Origin: an uncultured Saprospiraceae bacterium
GTDB lineage: Bacteria > Bacteroidota > Bacteroidia > Chitinophagales > Saprospiraceae
Direction of reading: 5' to 3'
Assembly: GCA_937894165.1 (NCBI GenBank)
Contig: CALCSX010000133.1
Span: forward strand, 1-30,093
DNA length: 30,093 bases
The translations under genes were made by a program, and so were the position numbers. Below the pieces are notes generated by a model. That model worked only from the letters and a program-made list of their open reading frames with translations. It did not search any database and was not told where the DNA came from. Below are positions 1 to 5,380 of the stretch, piece by piece. Position 1 is the first letter of the stretch. Every line of letters starts with the position of its first letter.

Positions 1-1
1 A

Positions 2-171
2 AACCCGCATGAAGTATTAGAAAATCTATTCCGGACTAAAAATACTTCAAAATAATCGTTACACTAGTGTTTTCGATTTAGCCATAGCGCTGCTATGACG
101 AAATCTCCAAACACTCCTATTTTATTGTATTTTTAACCCTCATTACGAAGTTCTAACACCTCATGCGGGTT
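2..171. repeat. Long imperfect palindrome, MITE- or REPIN-like
   Basis: The outer arms, 2-22 and 151-171, are inverted copies of 21 bases with two mismatches; both carry the core AACCCGCATGA. Inside them TAAAAATAC (37-45) pairs with GTATTTTTA (127-135), AGTGTTT (66-72) with AAACACT (109-115), and 75-88 with 92-105 (14 bases, two mismatches, loop GCT). The whole 170 bases could therefore fold into one long interrupted hairpin. No coding frame is seen in it. The structure is read directly; that it is a small non-autonomous mobile element or a REP-type repeat is inference, since no second copy lies in this window. Confidence 0.6.
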
Positions 172-294
172 AGCCGTATCCGTGACGACCTGTGCTCTTC
201 CCGGCAGCCAGAGGCATAGCAAGACCGGGAGAAAGTAGTACAACTTTCTCATTGAAAAATATTTATTGGTTAAAAAATATAAATATATTATATG
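172..294. other. Gene-free stretch with GC-richer hairpins
   Basis: This stretch is clearly richer in G and C than its surroundings up to about 250, then turns AT-rich. It holds TTCCCGG...CCGGGAG (199-231) and a perfect 8-base stem, GAGAAAGT (229-236) with ACTTTCTC (243-250) around a 6-base loop. The second hairpin lies about 45 bases past the stop of the minus-strand lipoprotein gene but has no following T tract in that direction, so it is not a convincing terminator. It may be part of the same repeat element as 2-171. Confidence 0.4.
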
Positions 295-825
295 TTAGGG
301 ACGATACTTAACTTTGAAATATCCATTAGTAATTACAACACTATCTCCACTTATAGAAAATGCTTTAAATGAAAAATTACCTTCTATAATTTTTTTTATT
401 TCATAGATATCTTCGACGAAAAGATAACCTAGATATACGGTATCAATTTGATATTGTATATTATTTATCCTATCTCCAAAAGTGCCAATTTTTAAATCAT
501 TTCCGCCTTTTTTAATTCCTCCGGATATCGGTGATTTATACAATGAAAACCCTCCATCATTCGAAATTTTATTTGATGCTGTAATCTCAAATCCGCCTGT
601 ATCTTCATAATACTGGCAGTCAATGGCTATACACCCCCATGCGATATTGTTACTTTCACATCCTGCTTCCCAAGGGACTCCATCGATTTCGCAGCGGAAA
701 ATGTCCTTATGAGGAATGTCCTTTTCTTCCTTATTACAAGAAGAAGAGCTTGTTACCAGCCCCAAGAATACTACGCCGACTATAAGTGTTTTGGATAAGT
801 TTTTGAAGGTATTTAGTTTTTTCAT
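295..825 (-). CDS. Small surface-type lipoprotein, DUF6252-like
   Basis: A 176-residue protein with an N-terminal hydrophobic signal (residues 12-25) and a lipobox ending at Cys30 (SSSSC). The residues after the cysteine, NKEEKD, resemble the lysine-plus-acid lipoprotein export signal known from Capnocytophaga and Flavobacterium, so surface exposure is a reasonable inference. The mature part begins with a block FRCEIDGVPWEA (43-54) and ends with a beta-rich segment in the pattern G-x-F-x-F...ITNG-x-F-x-V-x-Y (about 149-174). These two blocks are typical of small Bacteroidota lipoproteins grouped as DUF6252; the family call is from memory of the pattern and is moderate. Four cysteines (45, 56, 65, 70) in the mature part could form disulfides. 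No function is known. It stands alone, with repeats on both sides and no clear promoter box. Confidence 0.7.
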   Translation of the reverse strand: MKKLNTFKNLSKTLIVGVVFLGLVTSSSSCNKEEKDIPHKDIFRCEIDGVPWEAGCESNNIAWGCIAIDCQYYEDTGGFEITASNKISNDGGFSLYKSPISGGIKKGGNDLKIGTFGDRINNIQYQIDTVYLGYLFVEDIYEIKKIIEGNFSFKAFSISGDSVVITNGYFKVKYRP

Positions 826-1198
826 ATAGTAGATTTTTTCTGGAAAAGCTGCGAGCCTCTAACTGCGAGCTTATAGATCGATTTTAGAATTAATCAAATT
901 TTATTTTTAGATCAATTGATAATTTGTGAATCAAAATACATGATCAGTATTTTACAATTTTACTGTGGACTTGGTTCCATTTCAAGAGGGTGGAACTCAT
1001 CAATTGAATTTCTTTCTATCCGAAAAGTCCTGCATACTTAAAAAGCACTTCGCAAAAGTCATCACACCCTAACACTTAAATATACGAACATTTTCGCTAC
1101 CCTTTTCTGCAGATATCGATAATATCATATATTTATTTATTACATATTAAGAAATCTTATACTTCTTAGATCGAAATAATAGAAAATGGCGAGTGGCT
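826..1198. other. Intergenic region without gene
   Basis: About 370 AT-rich bases upstream of the lipoprotein gene. It holds a direct repeat CTGCGAGC (849-856 and 863-870) and a hairpin GTTCCA (974-979) / TGGAAC (991-996) with an 11-base loop. No reading frame of note, no RNA gene and no full TAnnTTTG box in either direction was recognised. Confidence 0.5.
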
Positions 1199-1259
1199 AG
1201 CAGCTTCGCCGTTTATAGCTTCGCTGTTTAGCACTGTGTTGTTTAGCACTTCGTTGTTT
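1199..1259. repeat. Degenerate tandem repeat of about 15 bases
   Basis: Four adjacent units with the theme AGCACTTCGTTGTTT: 1199-1214 (AGCAGCTTCGCCGTTT), 1217-1229 (AGCTTCGCTGTTT), 1230-1244 (AGCACTGTGTTGTTT) and 1245-1259 (AGCACTTCGTTGTTT). Unit length varies from 13 to 16, which argues for slippage and decay rather than selection for a reading frame. It lies between the end of ppgK and the upstream region of the lipoprotein gene. Confidence 0.7.
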
Positions 1260-1312
1260 ATCTTTAGACTTTCCTCGCCCACAGAATCCTCTGAAGCCAA
1301 GATCATTCCCAC

Positions 1313-1358
1313 ATTAACAATTAACAATTAACAATTAACCATTAACCATTAACCATTA
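1313..1358. repeat. Heptamer tandem array overlapping the ppgK stop
   Basis: Six complete heptamers in a row: ATTAACA three times (1313-1333), then ATTAACC three times (1334-1354), followed by a partial unit ATTA (1355-1358). The array runs into the 3' end of the minus-strand ppgK gene: the stop codon (1349-1351) and the last glycine codon are made of repeat sequence. A single-base step (A to C) separates the two halves, so each half has expanded separately. Confidence 0.85.
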
Positions 1359-2098
1359 TTGAGGCTCTCCTCCGCAAACATCGCCGCTCCCAAAACCCCA
1401 GCCTCATTAAAATATTGGGAAGGATAAATCAATGTATCTGTCTTGATGTAATTGACGAATTTATCGTATTTCTTGCTGATACCGCCTCCTATGATATAAC
1501 GATTAGGAGAAAAAAGGCGATCAAGGTGAAGTAAATACTCATTAAAACGCTTGCCCCATTGCTTCATCGTCAGCTTTTGATCTCTTCTGACAACATTTGA
1601 GCAGTATTTCTCTGCAATGCCCCCTTTAAAGTACAAATGACCCAACTCCGTATTTGGTGCCAGCTTCCCATCCAAGAAAAAGCCCGAACCAATACCGGTT
1701 CCTATGGTAAGAAATATTGTGACCCCTGATTTATCGAGATCGGAAAGTTTCATCTCAGCATAGCCCGCCAGATCGGCATCATTCGCTACAGCAGTTCGAC
1801 GACCGGTTCTCTCCTCCATTAGCTCTGCTACATTTACGCCTATCCACTCCGGCGAAATATTTCCTGCGGACAGCGCAACATGATTCTTGACTATAGCCGG
1901 AAAACCGATACCTACAGCTCCCTCCCATTTCAACTCGTCAAGAATTCTTTTAATCACCGGAGCCACTGAATCGGGTGTTGCAGGATTTGGTGTCAGAATT
2001 TTTATCCTCTCGGTAATTAATTTTCCGGTCGACAAATCGACTAAAGCGCCCTTGATTCCTGTTCCTCCAACGTCAATGCCTGCAACAATTCTCTCCAT
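1349..2098 (-). CDS. ppgK: Polyphosphate glucokinase (ROK family)
   Basis: A 249-residue ROK-family sugar kinase that phosphorylates glucose to glucose-6-phosphate in the cytoplasm, using polyphosphate (and often ATP) as donor. The N-terminal phosphate loop DVGGTGIKG is at 9-17, the catalytic aspartate lies in NDAD (106-109), the second phosphate loop TIGTGIGSG at 131-139, and the sugar-binding ELGH at 151-154. It lacks the ROK zinc CxCGxxGC motif; instead it has ELGH followed by AEKYCS, WGKRFNEYLLHL (181-192) and LFSP...IIGGGISKK, the arrangement of PpgK enzymes. Length matches that subfamily (about 250). It begins 4 bases after the PKD-cyclophilin gene and is the last gene of a five-gene minus-strand run. 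Donor preference cannot be read from sequence alone. Confidence 0.85.
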   Translation of the reverse strand: MERIVAGIDVGGTGIKGALVDLSTGKLITERIKILTPNPATPDSVAPVIKRILDELKWEGAVGIGFPAIVKNHVALSAGNISPEWIGVNVAELMEERTGRRTAVANDADLAGYAEMKLSDLDKSGVTIFLTIGTGIGSGFFLDGKLAPNTELGHLYFKGGIAEKYCSNVVRRDQKLTMKQWGKRFNEYLLHLDRLFSPNRYIIGGGISKKYDKFVNYIKTDTLIYPSQYFNEAGVLGAAMFAEESLNNG

Positions 2099-2102
2099 TA
2101 TT

Positions 2103-3002
2103 TTATTTTATTACTCTTATTTTCATTTTTACATCCTCAGCAGGTCGACTGGAAGAATTAGTCTTCACAGCAGCAATAGCATCGATAACTTCCAATCCTT
2201 CAATCACCTGACCAAAAACGGTGTATTCTCTGTCTAAAAATGGCGTCCCTCCATGCTCGAGATAAGCTTCCTTCTGAGCGGGTGGATAATAGAAGCCTTT
2301 CATCGTTTCATTTCTAACCAACTCCCCTTCTGTAAGGGGTCTTCCCTGAACGATATAAAACTGAGAGCCTGAGCTTTCCTTGTTAGGATTCGCTGCATCG
2401 GACAGACGGGCAGCCGCGAGTGCTCCTTTTCTATGAATTAAAGTATCGACAAATTCCGCTTCCACGGTGTAACCGGGACCACCTGAACCAAGTCCGGCAT
2501 TCGGGCGGGCATTGCGAGATTCCGGATCTCCTCCTTGAATCATAAAACCATTGATAACTCTATGAAAAATAAGATCATTATAAAATCCTTCTTCCACCAA
2601 CTTCACGAAATTGTCCCGATGCTTCGGTGTGGCGTCATATAATTCAACGATCATTACACCCATTTCCGTGGTGATTTCAACCAGACATTTCTCCGGCGCG
2701 TTGATCTGTACTTGCTTAGTTTTTTCGTCCATTCTATTTCCTTTTTTTGCTTTTAATACTACTTCATAAATGCCTGAGCTCTGGTACTTATGACTCGGAT
2801 TGGGAGAATCACTGCTCGTCCCGTCACCGAAATCCCAAGAGTAAGTCTCTGCATTTTTCGATTGATTTTCAAAATTAATTACCGCCGGTGCTTTAGGCTT
2901 TTCCGATTCATCATCCACCACTATAAATTTTGCCTGAGGTCCGCAAGAAAACAAACCCACCACCAAAACTAATACTAAATATTTATATGCATTCATGCTC
3001 AA
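2103..3002 (-). CDS. PKD-domain cyclophilin-type prolyl isomerase lipoprotein
   Basis: A 299-residue lipoprotein: signal peptide with lipobox ending at Cys20 (GLFSC), a PKD domain at about 40-102 with the hallmark YSWDFGDG (54-61), then a cyclophilin domain from about 107 to the end. The cyclophilin active-site stretch FHRVINGFMIQGGDP (146-160) and GSQFYI (212-217) are present, so peptidyl-prolyl cis-trans isomerase activity is likely. It should act outside the inner membrane, in periplasm or at the outer membrane, in folding exported proteins. PKD is usually a binding or spacer module. There are two possible starts, Met1 and Met3; the longer one is kept. It follows a paralogous cyclophilin gene after 20 bases and precedes ppgK by 4. 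Confidence 0.9.
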   Translation of the reverse strand: MSMNAYKYLVLVLVVGLFSCGPQAKFIVVDDESEKPKAPAVINFENQSKNAETYSWDFGDGTSSDSPNPSHKYQSSGIYEVVLKAKKGNRMDEKTKQVQINAPEKCLVEITTEMGVMIVELYDATPKHRDNFVKLVEEGFYNDLIFHRVINGFMIQGGDPESRNARPNAGLGSGGPGYTVEAEFVDTLIHRKGALAAARLSDAANPNKESSGSQFYIVQGRPLTEGELVRNETMKGFYYPPAQKEAYLEHGGTPFLDREYTVFGQVIEGLEVIDAIAAVKTNSSSRPAEDVKMKIRVIK

Positions 3003-3022
3003 ATTTTATCTTTTGATTAAAA

Positions 3023-3679
3023 TTAATTCACCATTTTTACTTTCATCTTAACTGGAGTAACAGGACGTTCATTAGCACCCCTAGGAACTGAAGCAATTTT
3101 GTCGATAACCTCCATTCCTTCAACAATCTCACCGAAGACGGTATACTCCCTGTCTAATTGGGGTGCACCGCCAATTTCGGAATATTTAGCGACTTGTTTC
3201 TCTGAATACTGAATTCCTTTCATCATTGCTTTTGGCTGCAATTCATTAGGATCCTGTATTGTCCCTTGAACAATATAAAACTGCGAGCCGGAACTCTCTT
3301 TATCAGGATTCATGTGATCTCCTAATCTTGCAGCAGCCAAAGTGCCTTTATAATGAGGTCGTCCTATCTCTGCCGGAATGGTATATCCAGGACCTCCATT
3401 TCCTAACATTACATCAGGTCCTGCATTCTTACTGACAGGATCACCACCCTGAATCATGAAGCCATCAATAACTCTATGAAACTCCAAATCGTTATAAAAT
3501 CCTTCCTCAACCAACTTAATGAAATTCTCCTTATGCAAAGGAGTATCGTTATATAACTTGAAGGTCATATTGCCATACTCTGTCTCTATTAATACTTTTC
3601 TATCATCTGTCGAATTACAAGATGTTAAGAGAATTAAAAGAAAAGAAAATATCAGACTGCCTGAAAAAAACTTAACCAT
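3023..3679 (-). CDS. Cyclophilin-type prolyl isomerase lipoprotein
   Basis: A 218-residue lipoprotein with signal sequence and lipobox ending at Cys21 (LLTSC), followed directly by one cyclophilin domain (about 27-216). Active-site residues are in FHRVIDGFMIQGGDP (67-81) and GSQFYI (131-136). It is a close paralogue of the next gene downstream: the two share ENFIKLVEEGFYNDL-type blocks, the KESSGSQFYIVQG segment and the LDREYTVFG segment, but this copy has no PKD domain. The likely origin is a tandem duplication with gain or loss of PKD. The role inferred is proline isomerisation in the periplasm or on the outer membrane. Its start lies 24 bases after the preceding gene's stop, consistent with one transcript. 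Confidence 0.9.
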   Translation of the reverse strand: MVKFFSGSLIFSFLLILLTSCNSTDDRKVLIETEYGNMTFKLYNDTPLHKENFIKLVEEGFYNDLEFHRVIDGFMIQGGDPVSKNAGPDVMLGNGGPGYTIPAEIGRPHYKGTLAAARLGDHMNPDKESSGSQFYIVQGTIQDPNELQPKAMMKGIQYSEKQVAKYSEIGGAPQLDREYTVFGEIVEGMEVIDKIASVPRGANERPVTPVKMKVKMVN

Positions 3680-3703
3680 TTTACATCAAATTTTATTAGA
3701 AAA

Positions 3704-4057
3704 TTAATTGTTTATAACCTCTTTAAAATATTCTATCACACATTTTACCAGATAAGCTTCTTGTTGTTCAACACCACTGGTTTCGAAGGGTTTTAATGCC
3801 TTATAATGAGGCCAGCCATCCTCATCCCTACCTACGAAATCAAAATAGCCTTCCTTCGTTAGTAATTCACACACCGCCACATGCATCAAATCCTGCTTCT
3901 CTTCCTTGCTGTAAGTCGGCTTGACTATCCCGGCTTCCTGAATTCCAATCATCAACAGAACGGTATTCAGGTCAGGCAAACTGTCCTTATTAAATCTATC
4001 TTTAATGAAATGCCTCACTCGCAGCCATTCAAAATCATTCTCCCAGTTTTCATTCAT
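3704..4057 (-). CDS. Conserved-looking small cytoplasmic protein, unknown
   Basis: A 117-residue soluble protein without signal peptide or membrane segment. It is acidic with aromatic clusters (NDFEWLRVRHFIKDRF near the N-terminus; a GYFDFVGRDEDGWPHYKAL segment in the middle) and appears largely helical. I do not recognise a named family. It sits between the LolC/E-type permease gene (20 bases upstream) and the first cyclophilin gene (24 bases downstream), so it is probably co-transcribed with envelope genes. The reading frame is supported by its tight fit in the gene run and by a normal codon composition; the function is open. Confidence 0.7.
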   Translation of the reverse strand: MNENWENDFEWLRVRHFIKDRFNKDSLPDLNTVLLMIGIQEAGIVKPTYSKEEKQDLMHVAVCELLTKEGYFDFVGRDEDGWPHYKALKPFETSGVEQQEAYLVKCVIEYFKEVINN

Positions 4058-4077
4058 ATTAAAAATAAAAATTAAGT

Positions 4078-5301
4078 CTATTCTTGTTTAATATTCGTTT
4101 GTATAAATCTCGTTCTTCGGGCTGCCGGGAGGGAAGCCAAAACGGATATCGAAACGACCACCAAAGTTACAATTAAAAAATCTGTTGGTCTCAATTCAGA
4201 GGGATATTTATCAACTAATGCCCCATGTAATTTTATTATTCCGTATTTTTGATGAATGAAATAAATAACTATTGCGAAAGCTGAGCCAATTAATGTTCCT
4301 ATAGTTCCCAGTAAAGCCCCTATATAAACAATAACATTGCTCACTGCTCCATCTTCAAGTCCCATACTTTTTAGTATCGCTAAATCACTCTTTTTGTCTA
4401 AAACTATCAGCCACAAGGCACCAACCAGATTAAAAGCAACTAAAATCAATGCCAGACAAAGTATTAGAAAACTTATCCATTTTTCAATGTTCATCAATTT
4501 TAAAAATGTCGCATCCTTTTCATACCTGTCTTTAATAACAAAACCGTCAGGCAGGATTTGATCCAGTTCCCTTTTCACCTGATCAGAACTTGCTCCTTCA
4601 ATTAATCCCAACTCTATGGCTGAAACTTCTCCTCTTTTCTGCAATAATTCTTGTACGAAATTCAGATTCGTCAAAATATATTCTCTATCAATATCCTGTT
4701 GGATAGCAAAGATTCCGATTGGCCGTAACAGTTTCTGAGTAAAAGCCTGACTACCCATTATTCCTCCCCCGCCCCCGGATTTAACCATATAGACTTTCAG
4801 GGGATTTAAAACATTATTTAAATTTACTGAAAGTTTATTACCGATAATATTTCCTACCACAGCATTGGCACCTCCTTCGGAACTAAAATTATAATCCCCA
4901 TCAAAAACTGCTTCATCGAAACGATTCACCCGGGTAAAATTACTGTCCACACCTTTTATTTTCCCAAAAACCTGATTGTCCTCGCTTTCAAACATTGCAA
5001 TTTCTTCAAGTGTGCCACTCACCGCATTTACACCTTCAATTTTCCCTATTTTATAGACCAAATCCTCATCCCAAGCAAAGGTTTTACCTGTTTCCGGACT
5101 AATAATTAAATCGGGATTGAATTGATTGTACATCCCTGCAATAATAGTTTCGAAACCATTAAAAACAGATAAAATTATGATAAGTGCAGCCGCTTCAATG
5201 CCGAGCCCAATAGTTGCAATGCCCGTGATGATATTAATAGCACTGGAGGATTTTTTGCCTTTAATATATCTCCATGCAAGTAAAAGCGGAAAATTCTTCA
5301 T
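4078..5301 (-). CDS. LolC/LolE-type ABC transporter permease
   Basis: A 407-residue inner-membrane protein of the FtsX/MacB permease fold. It has one N-terminal membrane helix (about 28-48), a large periplasmic domain, and three C-terminal helices, with the cytoplasmic segment DKKSDLAILKSMG typical of LolC/LolE. The N-terminus LAWRYIKGKKSSSAINIIT is also the family pattern. LolCDE proteins extract outer-membrane lipoproteins from the inner membrane for transfer by LolA; the ATPase LolD is not in this window. It is the first gene of the minus-strand run with the unknown small protein, two lipoprotein isomerases and ppgK. Lipoprotein sorting next to lipoprotein chaperones makes functional sense, but that link is an inference. 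LolC and LolE cannot be told apart here. Confidence 0.88.
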   Translation of the reverse strand: MKNFPLLLAWRYIKGKKSSSAINIITGIATIGLGIEAAALIIILSVFNGFETIIAGMYNQFNPDLIISPETGKTFAWDEDLVYKIGKIEGVNAVSGTLEEIAMFESEDNQVFGKIKGVDSNFTRVNRFDEAVFDGDYNFSSEGGANAVVGNIIGNKLSVNLNNVLNPLKVYMVKSGGGGGIMGSQAFTQKLLRPIGIFAIQQDIDREYILTNLNFVQELLQKRGEVSAIELGLIEGASSDQVKRELDQILPDGFVIKDRYEKDATFLKLMNIEKWISFLILCLALILVAFNLVGALWLIVLDKKSDLAILKSMGLEDGAVSNVIVYIGALLGTIGTLIGSAFAIVIYFIHQKYGIIKLHGALVDKYPSELRPTDFLIVTLVVVSISVLASLPAARRTRFIQTNIKQE

Positions 5302-5380
5302 TTCTTAAAATTAGACTATGCTATCATTCTGAAAATAGGAAGATAAAGTTATTCCCGGGATATAGAAAATTTCACTCATC

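Noticed and set aside
172..294. Insertion sequence remnant
   Set aside because: No transposase fragment or paired terminal repeats are visible; only hairpins and a base-composition change.
1313..1358. Possible CRISPR array
   Set aside because: Units are 7 bases in direct contact, with no spacers; it is a simple tandem repeat.
1887..2237. Open frame of 116 codons on the plus strand over ppgK and the PKD-cyclophilin gene
   Set aside because: Spans the junction of two well-supported minus-strand genes and has no domain or promoter.
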